Positions 23,995-35,814 of a stretch of DNA of 64,000 nucleotides are shown here, in pieces. The translations under genes were made by a program, and so were the position numbers. The notes below the pieces were generated by a model, which saw only the letters and a program-made list of their open reading frames with translations, ran no database searches and had not been told where the DNA came from. The first letter of the stretch is position 1. Each line of letters opens with the position of its first letter. The DNA comes from Clavulina sp. PMI_390 (lineage: Eukaryota > Basidiomycota > Agaricomycetes > Cantharellales > Hydnaceae), in contig WIDE01000070.1 in NCBI GenBank assembly GCA_015039315.1, positions 70,387 through 134,386 on the forward strand, in the 5' to 3' direction.

Positions 23995-25021
23995 CGCCCA
24001 GCGCGAGAGAATGGACCATACTTCCCTGTCTCTCCTTGCTCAATGCTTTCCTCATCCGCAACACCTTCCATTCATCTCATTCCCTTGGCATCAGCATTTC
24101 ATGATCTACCGTATAGTAATTCTTCAGCACTTGCAATGACCTGGGCCTAATGGTTCGTTCATCCACGTCTTTAAACGGTCCTGTTGTTTGTATATGAACA
24201 AGAAACTCATAGATTTCTTCCATTCCATATTGATTATATGGTGCCATCCTTCATCAGCCATTGGATTGGACACATATCTTGCCTGTCAACCTTTCATTCC
24301 TGAACTTGGGCTGCCAGTCTCTTGGTACATGCCTGTTACTCATTTGGCAACATGAAGAGCGGCCCGGGGTACGGAACTTCATTCCGTTATCCGATACGTT
24401 TTCCCGTACACCTTGGAACTAGAGCTCGCTGTGTTCCATGTTTGTGGCGTAGATTGTGGCTTGAAGGATGTGGTTGGAGCGGACTTTCGGCACGGATATT
24501 AGGAAACCTTTCACGTGCGAATGCGCTTCAAACCTATTCTTGTACGATAGAAAAGCACCGTGATAGGTGCCAGTTGAACTGGGGCGTAGGACGTTGGGGA
24601 ATAGATCTAGAGCGGCCTTCCTTATCTCGTCGTCGGCATCGTCAAATGAGCATGAACCGCCAAGAATGAAAGTTTGGCATCTGAAATTCCGGATAAACGC
24701 GCGTAGACAACATTTGAGTCATGATAAGATACCACAAGTATATTGCACGAAGGATCATCTACGAGCTTCTCAGTAATACAATCATGACGGCGGTGCTATT
24801 GATCCATGTAGTTATGACGGACAGAACCTGGAACACGAAGCTCGTAGAATGGCAGTTGATAATTTAGACTGCTGAGGATCGGACCAATGGAAGATCAGTT
24901 TCAGTCCATGGGTGCGGGACCGGGAACTGAGGACCCTCCTGGTCCGCAAACCTGGATGCTATCGACGTCGTTTCATACCATTCTATTGAGGGATGGACGG
25001 TTCTGGGAGGAGCGACGACCA
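23995..25021. repeat. Spacer carrying a duplicated 3' flank segment (24843-24895)
   Basis: The segment at 24843-24895 closely matches 30020-30073; both share a core GCAGTTGATAATTTAGAC and then GACCAATGGAAGAT. Each lies 90-180 bp beyond the stop codon of a family copy (2 and 3). It is therefore part of the duplicated 3' flank. Nothing coding is evident in the rest of the spacer, which holds the facing 3' ends of copies 1 and 2. Confidence 0.6.
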
Positions 25022-26976
25022 TTACGCATTGGGTCTCTTGACACACACAGGGAAGCGAAGAGGCCCTGAATAGTCCCATCCAGGCTGACGAGGTGGTTTG
25101 TCACCAGGACCAGTGGATGGAAGACAGTATTCCTAGAAAGGAGAGATCGGCAGTAAGCCAGAGCAACTCAACTGATGTTCGTATAGTAGCACTCCACTCA
25201 CATCGATAGCGCAGGATGGCCGACATTTCATCCAGACCTGCACCCAATCCAACCACTCCATCAGCGAACTGATCTCTACACGCATAGCTTCTGCTATTGC
25301 GCTGTACGTTTCCTCTGTTTTCTTCTCTGGGTCGATAGTTTCGATGTCGTACGACATGTAGAACATCCTTCCCATTCGGCGACAGATCTCGCGCATCACG
25401 GTCTGCACGCCGTGGTATAGGAGATGCTCCTGCTTTGTAAAAAGATGGGTAGGTAGCCCTTTGGTGTGGGTCGTGGTACAGCGCTGGACGACAGGGGAGA
25501 GCCATGCGCGTTTGCTCTCCATGGAGGACACATTGGCGGGGATGTCATAAACAGTGAAGTATGGGGCGAGGATTGTCAGCACTTGCTGGCGAGACTTGAA
25601 GGCCCGCGTGAAGGGTACGGCCCTGTGGGTAGCGAGCGTATGATTGAGGAACTCGAGCCTCTCTCCGTACCGCTGTATCACAACACGCAGTATGCTTTCC
25701 CAATCAACGCCACTGGCACTACTCTTCTCCTCCCATCCGACCTCATCATCAACCACTTCCTCTAGTTGTTTCACCATCATTTCGACGTCCGACTTCTCGA
25801 TGTCCAAAAGTCGATGGTGATCCCTGGTCTGACCCCTCCGTCCCTCAATCAACGACTTGACCTCTGGGTCATAGAACGTCACGAACTTGCTGAACAAGGG
25901 CCGCACGCGTGTCTCTCCCGGAGCAAAATCGTGACGTTTGGCTGCAAGGTCAACTTCAGTCAAATAATCCGTGAGGAGAGAGCCGACCCAGCCCGCTGGC
26001 GGAGGAGGACGACCAAATCCTGGTGATGATGGTCCGTCTCGTCCTTGTGGGAGCTGAGCATTGATCTTAGATGCGTTCGGCTTTCCGCGCTTGATCATGT
26101 CCTCAGAAGGTAGCACCCTGAGCGTTGAAACCAGCTCCATCGTAGTCCCGAAGTCGCAAATGATGAGTTCAAAGTGAATTTCTGCTCGCATGAACCCATC
26201 GATGTTGTGCTTCCTTGCCCATTCGCACAGCTCCTCCTGGGGATCAAGTGGAGCGCCTTGTTCTACCACCCGCCCATAAATGAGCATTTGTTGAGTATCG
26301 CGAGCCATGTGTGCGCTAAGCCCATCGAACGCAAGGACGCGGAGAGGACGTTTGGTGGCAAAAGTGAGGACATGGCCGGAGGTAGCGCTAACGAAGACAT
26401 GTGCATGCTCAAAGTCAAAGGCAAGCCAATCGGGTACGGCTGGTATGTTTGCGTCTGTACGGCCATGGTAGAGGACGGTGCCTGTCGGAACAACGGCTGG
26501 TATGATAGAAAGACCTAGAGTCGCAAGGTACGCAGTCCGACATGGGCCAGTGAATGAGGAAGTAAGTTTTCGGGGAAGCGACTAGTCAGTGTCGGTTCAG
26601 TGAGATCACTAGAGTCGAAGGATATAGGGCCTTGTCTTTCTTGCGCCAAAATTGAAGCTGAATCCGACGGCTTACCTCGCACAATCACGCTCTGGGGCCA
26701 ATAGAGCATGGCCTCGCTCGCAGAAGTGAATATACGGTGGCCCGTCTCATCCTCGCTGGGCTCTTGATCCCAGTCAACGTTGCACGGTTCGGGCTCGGCT
26801 AGCGCATTCCCTTGGGTCTCCTGTAGATTTGCTTCGTACGATAGTCTCTGTAGAGGGAGCTGCGCGGCTTGAACGACGAGAGACCGCGTATGCTGGATGA
26901 CAGTAGATTGACTTGGCTGGAGAGACAAAAACAAAAGTGCGTTCAAGATCCATGGCCAAGGTGTACAGCGAAACAT
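25022..26976 (-). CDS. Tandem secreted-family paralogue, copy 2 (574 aa)
   Basis: Exons 26976-26676, 26514-25202 and 25132-25022 sum to 1,725 nt with the same phases (1, then 0) as the other copies. A hydrophobic N-terminus (WILNALLFLSLQPSQS) precedes REPSEDETG-type and MLYWPQSVIV motifs. Exon 2 opens GLSIIPAVVPTGTVLYHGR and carries WLAFDFEHAHVF, MARDTQQML, GFMRAEIHFELIICDFG and WLDWVQVWMKCRPSC. The last exon starts EYCLPSTGPG and ends RFPVCVKRPNA. This is the shortest copy: the segment that is collagen-like in copies 3 and 4 is reduced to a few residues around GFGRPPPPAGW. The usual NCDF cysteine motif reads ICDF here. Probably secreted; function unknown. Confidence 0.85.
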
Positions 26977-28575
26977 TATGCCAGCACCCGACCGTGGGGG
27001 TTAAACTAGAGAGGACCACTGTGGATCCAGTGGATGACCCTCGTGAGCCTGCAAAGCGTATTGGATTATGCTCCAGCATGGTCAAAGCTGTCAAACAAGC
27101 GCGATGACCGGAACCATTATCCCGGGGCTGTTTTGGCTTTTTGGCTCGGTGCTTCCCACGCTTGTCGTCGGCGGGCTCTTCACTGCATTCCTTTCAAGGG
27201 TGCTGTGGGAGTGCTCTCACAATCCTGCTAGATTTACCTCCTGACCCCGATGGCCCCACATTCTGTAGCCCAGAACGACCACGCACTGAGTAGCTACCTC
27301 AGCATTTCAAACCTCCAACGGAAGCATGGGTCCTTCTCCGCGCTGGAAGGCCTTCAAGGCTTTTTCCCGCTGCTCGCTCGGCAACACCGTCTCATCTATG
27401 CGAATACTTTCCTTGCGCAGTGAGCCGTTGATCCTAATGTTGTTCGATGCAGCATTCTCCCTCCTCGGAACTCTGATGTGATGTTCGCCATTCTCCCGAG
27501 CTTGCATGCATACACGACTTTTTCGTTCGTGTTACCAACATCACTTGTGTTGGAGAATTTATGTCGCGGTCCATGCTAGTTTTGGATCAACAGCATAAAC
27601 TGCTATTTAAAAAAGTTGATTTGTTGCGACCAGCGAGATAGATTGATATCAAAGATGCACGAGGCTGGTGATCAGTGGTCAAATATTTCTAAATGCTACA
27701 AGCCCGCGCTCATCTCTTTTCCTGGGCCGTTCCAGGGCCACAGGAATGGCTTTTCCAATTGGCCTTGACCCTCAGTAGACCGTTGGGTACCAGGAATCCC
27801 GCTCTTCTCATGCCTCGTCTGCTGATTTGCTATACCGCATCCAACCCTCGCCGACGGCGCGCTATTGTCTCAAAGCTTGACAAGCCAAGTGGGGCTATAT
27901 TATGATATCTGCAGAATGTGTAGCTGGACAAGATGAGCGGAAAGAAATGCACGCTTTGGCGATCACTCCAGTGCGAAGCTGCGCTGCTGAATGGTCCTTT
28001 TGGAGGAATTGTCAAGTCGCTCTGCCGCCGTAGAAGCAGATAGGTGGATCTTTGCCACCACCTTGCTTGCATTTGTCATGATGAATTATTCGCATTAACA
28101 CACGTTGTACGCATCTCCATTCCTGCATGAACCAATTCCAATCATGGTATTTCCCCTGCCGTCATGTGAATAGAAGAGAACGGCTGAGCCACGATGAACT
28201 GGCTACAGTGGGGCCTATCCTCCGCTATCAGTCGCCAGCATGGTTTCTATCCCTGACTATCATTTATCGTTTTCGCATCGAGCCAACAGAAAGAAAAGGA
28301 AGAATTGTGGAGGTATTGCAAGGCTGCGCGTGCGCCGAACAGAAATCATTGGAGATAAAAGTCTGACAGTACGAAGTTCAAACATGACAGCTGTGGAGCG
28401 GGAAGGCGGACGGATAAAACGGAGGAAACCTCCCGCCCCGACAGCTTGAACTGCAAAAATCCACCATCTTCCAAGTGACGCATGTGATGCAGAAAACACA
28501 TAAATATGCCTACGCAGTTGAGCGAATTTCCCCATCACTCGCTTCTCCCATCCCCTCATCCTACTAAGTTTCAAT
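26977..28575. other. Spacer; 5' flank of copy 2 and one weak ORF
   Basis: The first 100 bp (26985-27025) resemble the flank just upstream of copy 3 (32380-32425), supporting duplication with promoters included. A minus-strand ORF at 27507-27307 (66 codons, highly charged, ending GEGPMLPLEV) has a coding-like composition but no known domain and no clear promoter; it could be a remnant. Nothing else is convincing. Confidence 0.3.
27307..27507 (-). CDS. Possible small charged ORF, 66 aa
   Basis: It runs from MQARENGEHHIRVPRR to a stop after GPMLPLEV. The composition is rich in Glu and Arg and unlike the Leu/Ser-rich spurious ORFs around it. No signal peptide, domain or splice partner was found. 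It could be a genuine small gene, an exon of a decayed gene or chance. Confidence 0.2.
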   Translation of the reverse strand: MQARENGEHHIRVPRRENAASNNIRINGSLRKESIRIDETVLPSEQREKALKAFQRGEGPMLPLEV

Positions 28576-28875
28576 ATGCAGTTTCAGTGCAAGTGCGTAC
28601 CCTCTTATCTACCGTGGCGGTTAGACGATTAACACGACCTGCTTTGTCACCAGCCAACATTGGTGGCCTCTCCAGGTCGACGCTGCTCGCACCGAAGCCC
28701 TGAGCCTCTCAGCAGCCACCGAGGCCGCTGTCGGTATGTACTGACAGTTTCTCTAAAGACTAGGTCCGCTCACACCCCCCGCTCCACTCATATTTATATT
28801 TATGTAGCTGCTCCCGTTGCTGATGCCGAAATGGCCGCATTTTGGAACGAGCTCGGTATCTCCATGAACTTCTAG
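28576..28875 (+). CDS. Small three-exon gene, 54 aa, unknown
   Basis: Exons 28576-28592 (17 nt), 28654-28733 (80 nt) and 28808-28875 (68 nt) are bounded by GTGCGT...CAG and GTATGT...TAG introns of 61 and 74 nt, and sum to exactly 55 codons including TAG. The peptide opens MQFQCNQHWWPLQVDAART, continues with an alanine-rich helix-like stretch, and ends FWNELGISMNF. It has no signal peptide and no CaaX end, so it is not a pheromone precursor. The fit of two introns in such a small frame argues for a real gene. I recognise no family; it sits inside the tandem secreted cluster, between copies 2 and 3. Confidence 0.5.
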
Positions 28876-30164
28876 TGACTATGTCAGTCGTGCTTTGGTA
28901 TCGTTTTATCTTTGTTCCTCATTGACGTTTCGATGCTTGCTTTCGTCACTCGCGTAGCCCGTGTACCCAGCGTGTTTTGAACATATCAATAATGAAATCG
29001 AATGACTCTCCGTCTCGCCCTGAACATACATAACGTGACTCTAAAGATCAGCTGACCATTTGAGTGATAACCCTCATATAAGAGGAACTGATACATAGAG
29101 CTGTGACGATGGTCAGAGAAGGGCTGGTGTCGATTGCAAGGCGATAGGGTGCCACAGCTTGATGGTATTCACGCTAATCTGGCCCGGTGGGCATGTAGTG
29201 TGATGAGATCACGCCGAGATGCTGGGCTGGGTAGAGGGTAGCAAAAGTTGCTTTTGAATGAGCCATTGTCTAATTCAAACGTTCCGATATTTTTGAAGGA
29301 CTGAAGAATCATAATAGATGAATCAAAGTAAGGTTGACAGAAGCCAGAGAGAAGCTTCTGATGGTTGACAGCTGGGAAATGCATCCTATTGATTAGGACC
29401 CTTACGAGTCAGAACGCAAAAGTATTGCCCAAGACTCGTTTTATCACGATTCCGTCCGGGCAGGCCGATGAAGTGGGAGAAAAGTGCGTCGCTACGTAGG
29501 ACGCTTTCGGGGGTCTGTCTGAATTCTGAACTTGTCGGAATGCTGGACGTTAAGCAAAGGTTCAGACGTGGAACCAACCATGAGCCAAATCGGGGAAAGG
29601 GGAATAGATAAAGAGGACATCCTTTCATCCAACCCGTGAAGAAGCTCGAGGAACTATTTTGGCGAGCTGCTGGGCTCGTCAGCGGCGCGCGAACTTGATG
29701 AGCGTGGGAACCTGGGACACCAATACTTCGCCCACAGCCATCAAGAGGTTTTACAGATTCCTACCCAAGGCTTAATTACTAGCACTTAGTATCATATACT
29801 CGCCAGAGATTCTCTTGCAGAGATCTGTGCGACGTTCAGGATCCTGTGCTAACTAATTGGATCAACGATGAGACCACCAAAATGCTCAAGAACCGAGCCG
29901 TCTATTTTGTTGATCTCGTGACAATATAACTATGACAGTGCTAACACTAACGTATGTACTTACATGTATACCGGTATGTATGAGGGGTCGAGGCCGAAAC
30001 ACAACACAACAAAGAAATTCGTAAAATAGCAGTTGATAATTTAGACCTACCGAGGATATGACCAATGGAAGATGTTTCTGATATATTCATGTGGGATAGA
30101 AGGGGAGTGGAGGGGGTCCTAGTGGACAGAGCTCATTCCACGAGGTGTGGGATTGGGGGGCTTA
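28876..30164. other. Spacer, no gene seen; duplicated 3' flank near its end
   Basis: No domain or splice-consistent frame was found on either strand. The segment 30020-30073 is the partner of 24843-24895, downstream of copy 3. Confidence 0.4.
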
Positions 30165-32376
30165 TTACGCGTTTGGTCTCTTGACGCAGGTAGGGAAGCG
30201 ACGAGCCCCTGAGTATCCCCAGCCAGGACCACGAGGAGGTTTCTCGCCGGGACCAGTGGATGGGAGGCAGTATTCCTGGAAGAAATGAGGGAAGAGGTGG
30301 TCAATAAGCTAGGGTAACTCAATAAAATTTAGCAGCAAAAACACTCACATCAATAGGGCAAGACGGGCGACATTTCATCCAAACCTGCACCCAATCCAAC
30401 CACTCCATCAGCGAAATGATCTCCACGCGCATAGCTTCGGCTACGGCGCGGTACGTCTCCTCCGCTTTCTTCTCTGGGTCAATGGTCTCGATGTCATACG
30501 ACATGTAGAGCATCCGTCCCATTCGGCGACAGATCTCGTGAGTCACGGTCTGCACGGCATCGTACAAGAGGTGCTCTTGCTTCGTGAACAGATGAGTAGG
30601 CAACCCTTTGGTGTGGGTAGTGGAACAGCGCTGGATGACAGGCGCCAGCCATGTGTGCTTGCTCTCGATGGATGCGGACGACACGTTTGCGGGTGTGTCA
30701 TAAATGGTGAAGTAGGGTGTGAGCACTGTGAGGGCCTGCTGGCGCGCCTTGAACGCTCGCGAGAAGGAATTTGTTGAGTTGGCGGCGAGGGTGTGGTTGA
30801 GGAACTCGAGTCTCTCTCCATATCGTTCCACTACGACCCGGATTATGCTTGCCCAATCAACACCACTCGCGCTGCTCTTTTCTTGCCAACCAGTCTCATC
30901 ATCAACTGCCTCCTCCACTTGCTTCACCATCATCTGCACCTCCGCCTTCTCGATCCCCAACAGTCGATGCTGGTCCCGAGTCTTGCCCCTCCTTCCTTCG
31001 ACCAACGATTTGATCGCAGGATCATAGAACGTCACAAACTTGCTGAACACAGGTCGCACACGTGTCTCGCCAGGTGCGAAGTCGTGTCGTTTAGCAGCAA
31101 CATCGAGCTCGGTCCAAAAGTCCGTGGGGAAAGAGCCAACCCAGCCTTCAGGTGGGGGAATACGACCACGTCCAGGTGGTGGTCCTCCAGGCCCACCAGG
31201 GCCACCGGGACCTCCTGGTCCGCGTGGGCCACGACCTGGCCCGCCCGGTCCACCTGGGAATCCTGGACCACCAGGTGGGCCTCCAGGGCCTCCAGGAAAT
31301 CCGGGGCCACCGGGCCCATCAGGTGGACCTCCCGGACCGCCTGGGCCACCACCAGGAAAACCTGGGAAACCTGGATCTCCTGCACCACCAGGCCACTGTG
31401 GAGGAGGAAGAGACCCTTCTGGAGGGGCCGGGAAATCACCGAACGGAGGGGGAGGGAAGTCAGAAGGAGGGTCTGACTCGGATGCGTTTCCGCGCTGAAT
31501 CATTTCTTCGGTCGGTAGCACCTTGAGGGCAGAAACCAGTTCCATCGTACCCCCAAAGTCACAGTTGATGAGTTCAAAGTGCATTTCCGCACGCATAAAG
31601 CCATCGATGTTGTGCTTGCTCGCCCATTCACACAATTCCTTCTGAGGATCGAACGGAGCGCCTTGCTCCATTACTTGCCCATAAACGAAGACCTGTTGGG
31701 TGTCACGGGCCATATGGGCGCTGAGCCCATCAAACGCAAGGATACGGAGGGCCCGCTTGGTGGTTAAAGTGAGGACGTAGCCAGTGGGGGCCCTGGCGAA
31801 CAAGTACGAATGCTCGAAGTCGAAGGCTAGCCAGTCAGGCACAGTTGGGATGTTTGAAGTTGAACGGCCGTGGTACATGACGGTCCCCTCTGGGATGACG
31901 GCTGGAATTATGGAAAGACCTGGTAACGTGAAGCAGGCACATTGGTACAGTTCAGAGATGAGTAAACGAGGAAAGGGGCCATAAGAGGAACAAATGGTCA
32001 GTAAAAGTTCGGCAAATCAATAAGCTTTGGAAGATGGAGGGTAGATTTGAGCAGGACTAAACCAGGAATTCGACAACATACCTTGCACAATCACACTCGT
32101 CGGCCAGTATAGCATGGCCTCGCTCGCAGAAGTGAAGATACGGTGGCCCGTCTCATCTTCGCTAGGCTCTTGATCCCAATCGACATTCCAGCCCTCAGGC
32201 GCAACGGCCTCATCTTCTTGAGGGGACTGCGGATTCACTTCATAGGATGGTCTTTGAAGGGGTAGCTGCGCCCCACGAACGAAGATGGATGGTGCTTGCT
32301 GGTCGAGATCGAGCTGACTCAACTGGAGGCACGAAAGCAGAAGTGCCTTCACGATCCAGGAAGGGGCACGAAGCAT
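30165..32376 (-). CDS. Tandem secreted-family paralogue, copy 3, with long collagen-like insert (658 aa)
   Basis: Exons 32376-32082, 31919-30349 and 30275-30165 sum to 1,977 nt. The N-terminus is hydrophobic (WIVKALLLSCLQLSQ), then REPSEDETG and MLYWPTSVIV. Exon 2 starts GLSIIPAVIPEGTVMYHGR and has WLAFDFEHSYLFA, MARDTQQVFVY and GFMRAEMHFELINCDFG. Between about 31480 and 31150 lies a stretch of roughly 110 residues made almost only of Gly, Pro and a few Phe/Arg, in GGPGGPGFPGG-type Gly-Xaa-Yaa repeats; it ends at GRIPPPEGWVGSFPTDFW, where the shared sequence resumes. The rest matches the family through WLDWVQVWMKCRPSC, EYCLPSTGPG and the end RRFPTCVKRPNA. The insert could form a collagen-like rod or a flexible spacer; function unknown. 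Confidence 0.87.
31150..31480 (-). repeat. Gly/Pro collagen-like coding repeat in copy 3
   Basis: The DNA is an imperfect array of GGNCCNCCNGGN units. On the coding strand it gives Gly at nearly every third residue over most of its length, with Pro, Phe, Arg and Asp between. Repeat slippage could explain why its length differs so strongly between paralogues. Confidence 0.8.
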
Positions 32377-32990
32377 GGTGCGTCCACGTCACCAACCGTG
32401 GACGAAACTAGTGAGCACTGTGGAGGAAGAGAGCTGAAACCTTGCAAGGGCCATGTTCCCCGGGGTCTGCTATCGGATAACGCCGCAGCAATGCGCAGCA
32501 TCAATCAAGGGGCAGCGACTATTGCGACGACTCTATATGGCCGGTATCATTATACCGCGGTCGTTATATTTGGCTTTTTTCGGCTCGGCCTTTCTCACGG
32601 TCGCCCTCCCTGTTCACCACTGAACGATGGACCGAGGAGAGTTCGTGAAATGAGTCAGAATGTATGCGATGGACTTGAAATCGACTACAGAAAGTTGAGC
32701 TTAGATGCCATGATTGAGATCGCTCATCCTAGCCTCATAACCCTTCGACGACCATGGATGGTCATCCACTTGGGAACATTCAGCTCGGACGAGTGAGAAT
32801 CTCTTTATAGAAGTGTGCTATCATCTATCGAACCTGCCGATCGATATAACACGATAACAGTTCAGAACATGACGATGTTAATCGGCGACATACGAATGGG
32901 GGTTCTTTGACTAGAAAGAGGAAAGATAAATCGAAGAAGGTAGAAGGATAATCCCGCACGTTATTCGCATCTCCCTAAGGGATCGAGACC

Positions 32991-35034
32991 TCATGCGTTG
33001 GGTTTCTTAGCGCATTGAGCGACGCGATGGCCGCCTTGGCCCCCACCTCCAGGGCCTCGTCCGGGTCCGCGTCCAGGCCCTTGGTTTGGCCCACCATTCG
33101 AAGGTACACAGTATTCCTGGACCGGCAAGGAAATTGATATAGTTCGTGAGCTGACGGATTTGAGTGGGAGATGCAAAAAAGTGGAAAGCGACTCACGTCA
33201 ATAGCGCATGCAGGACGGCACTTGAGCCACACCTGCACCCAGTCCAACCACTCCAGCAGCGTGCTGATCTCGATGCGCATCGCTTCTGCCACTGATACAT
33301 AGCTCTCGTGATCCACCTCGATGTCACCGTCGATCGCCTCGAGATCATATGCCAAGTAGAACGTCCTCCCAAGGCGCCGGCAGATCTCGCGCGTGACAGT
33401 CTGCACACTGTCGTACAGGAGATGCTCCTGCCTCGTGAAGTGATGGGTAGGTAGACCTTCGGTGTGCGCAACAGCACAGCGCTGGACGACTGGCACGAGC
33501 CACGCGCGTTCATCCTCAATGGAGTTAGAGTCGGACGACACATTCGTGGCGACTGGAGGGGTGTCGAAAATGGTGAAGTACGGCGTGAGGATGGTGAGTA
33601 CTTGCTGACGTGCTTTGAACGCTCGTGTGTACGGCGTCGTAACATTACCCGCAAGCGTATGATTGAGGAACTCGAGTCGCTCTCCATACCGCTCTACCAC
33701 AACATGTATGACGGTGGTCCAATCGATGCCACTCGCGCCAGTCTTCTCGTCCCAGCCCGATTCATCTTCCATCGCTTCTTCCAACTGCTTCATGACCATC
33801 TTTGCCTCATCGTCTGCAACTCCCATAACCCGATGTTGATCTCTGGTCTTTCCTCTCCTGCTGGCCAGCAACGACTTGACCGCAGGGTCATAGAATGTCA
33901 CAAACTTGCTAAGCACTGGTCGCGCACGGGTTTCACCTGGCGCAAAATCGTGCCATTTAGCAGCTATGTTGGTCTCGGTGTGAAGGCCAGTGGGGAAGGA
34001 GCCGATCCACCCTGGGGGCGGTGGTGAGCGCCCACGTCCTGGTCCGCCTGGGCCACGACCTGGACCACGCGGGCCACCAGGACCTCCCGGACCCCCTGGA
34101 CCCCCTGGACCGCCCGGTCGTTTTGGAGGAGGAGTAGGGGACTGTGGGGGATCGTCGGATAGCGAGACAGATGATGACGAGCGCTCGATACTGTCCTCAG
34201 ACGGGATCACTCGGCGAGCCGACAATAACTCCAGCGTAGCCGGGAAATCACAGTTGATTACCTCCCAATGCCCCTCAGTGCGAATGAAGCCATCAATGCC
34301 ATGCTTGGCACCCCAAGCGCACATATCATGCTGAGGTGCGAATGGACTCGGAGCCTCCTGCCCATTTAGCACTCTCCCGTACATGAGGATCTGTTGAGTA
34401 TCCATAGACATGTGTGCACTCATACCGTCGAATGCGATGGCGCGCACTGCACGCTTTGTGGCGAGGCTAAGCACGTAACCATTAGGAGGTCGGGCGAAGA
34501 AATGAGAGTGTTCAAAGTCGAAGGCGAGCCATTCGGGCACGGTGGGCATATTGGGATCGGGGCGGCCGTGGTAAAAGACAGTTCCCGCTGGGATGACGAC
34601 CGGAACGAATGATTGACCTTGGAACGTCGTAGCGCATGTTCGTGTTCATACCGCAGAAAGAGTAGATATGATAGAGGAGACGTCAGGGCTTCTCTCGCAA
34701 GCGGCAGGCGACCAAATTGTTACGTACCTTGCACAAGGACACTCTGCGGCCAGTATAACATAGCCTCGCTCGCCGCAGCGAAGACAAAATGCCGCGTCTC
34801 GTCTTCATCTGGCTCTCGGTCCCAGTCGAAGAACCACTCCTCTGACCCGCCAAGTTCTTGAGCTGGGTGAGAGGACGAGAGCTGGGCGGCGCTCAGGACC
34901 TCCTCTGCTGGCTTTTGGAGTGGAAGTTGTGCGCCTTGGACATAGAAGGATGATGTTTGTTTCCAAACGCTGGACTGCCCGAATAGGAAGCCCAGGAGCA
35001 AGAAGGCCCTTCTTGCGACAGAGTCGCTGAGCAT
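32991..35034 (-). CDS. Tandem secreted-family paralogue, copy 4, with shorter collagen-like insert (617 aa)
   Basis: Exons 35034-34728, 34617-33197 and 33116-32991 sum to 1,854 nt. The start is MLSDSVARRAFLLLGFLFGQ, a likely signal peptide. REPDEDETRHFVF and MLYWPQSVLVQG follow; exon 2 opens QSFVPVVIPAGTVFYHGR, then WLAFDFEHSHFFARPPNGYV, MSMDTQQILMYGRV and GFIRTEGHWEVINCDFP. A Gly/Pro/Arg repeat of about 35 residues (34020-34130) stands at the same place as the longer insert of copy 3. The protein continues through FYDPAVKSL, YGERLEFLNHTLAGN, LDWVQVWLKCRPAC, EYCVPSNGG and a Gly-rich GPGRGPGRGPGGGG stretch, ending QCAKKPNA. It groups with copy 5 by its QSFVPVVIPAGT opening and HWEVINCDFP block. 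Function unknown. Confidence 0.86.
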
Positions 35035-35814
35035 TGTCGACGTTCAGCACGGCTCGTGAGGGAGGAGATAGAGTTGGAGCTCAGGCAGGAGTGTGCGACA
35101 AGGGAGATCTCAGCATGTTGTGGCTTATCAGATAACCCGGTGAATTCTGATTCTGATGCTGGCCGGTGCGCAGCGTGGAGAGCTATCTATATTGCATGAG
35201 TCACGCGCCAATTTACAACCTAAAATTAGCGACAGAATGGGGGTGTTTCCAAACTTTCTCCCGCTAGGTTGCTGTTTGTGAGACGCGACTCGGTTTTCTT
35301 CATTTCCTGAAGTAAGCACAAGATGAATGTTCCGACGTGCAAGAGTTGCGTGGACGCACAGAAGTTCAAGTTGAGGCGAACCAAATAAGTGCCAACCGGC
35401 CGCCTTTCGAGTTGCTCCCACGAGACCCCCGATGCAGTTTACGACAGGCAGAATGCTTTTATCCTCGGCCTGCTTACCAACATATTCAGGGGACTAAACT
35501 CTATCGTTGGCGTCGCTTGGAGTAGACTAGGCTTTAGTGCCTCAACATTGAGTCGCACTTGGACTGGCGGACGCGACACTTCCTTGTACTTTCCGGAGTT
35601 TTCTAACATCGCCTTCAGTGCAACAGGGAATCTAGATTTCACATCAAACACCCTGAGGGTTTAAATTTATCTTGATGTCATAATCGATTATGTCCGTAAT
35701 TGTCAAACTGCCTCCAAACCCCGGTGACGCCATCTCTTATCACCTCGCAACAAAACACCCTCTGGGGCCAACAGCCGATCGGGTCTCATGATCATAACGC
35801 ACGACGAACCTCCG

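Noticed and set aside
31040..31498. Plus-strand Gly/Pro-rich ORFs opposite copy 3
   Set aside because: They are the complement of the collagen-like repeat, since GGNCC-type repeats read Gly/Pro on both strands; the minus frame belongs to a full conserved protein.
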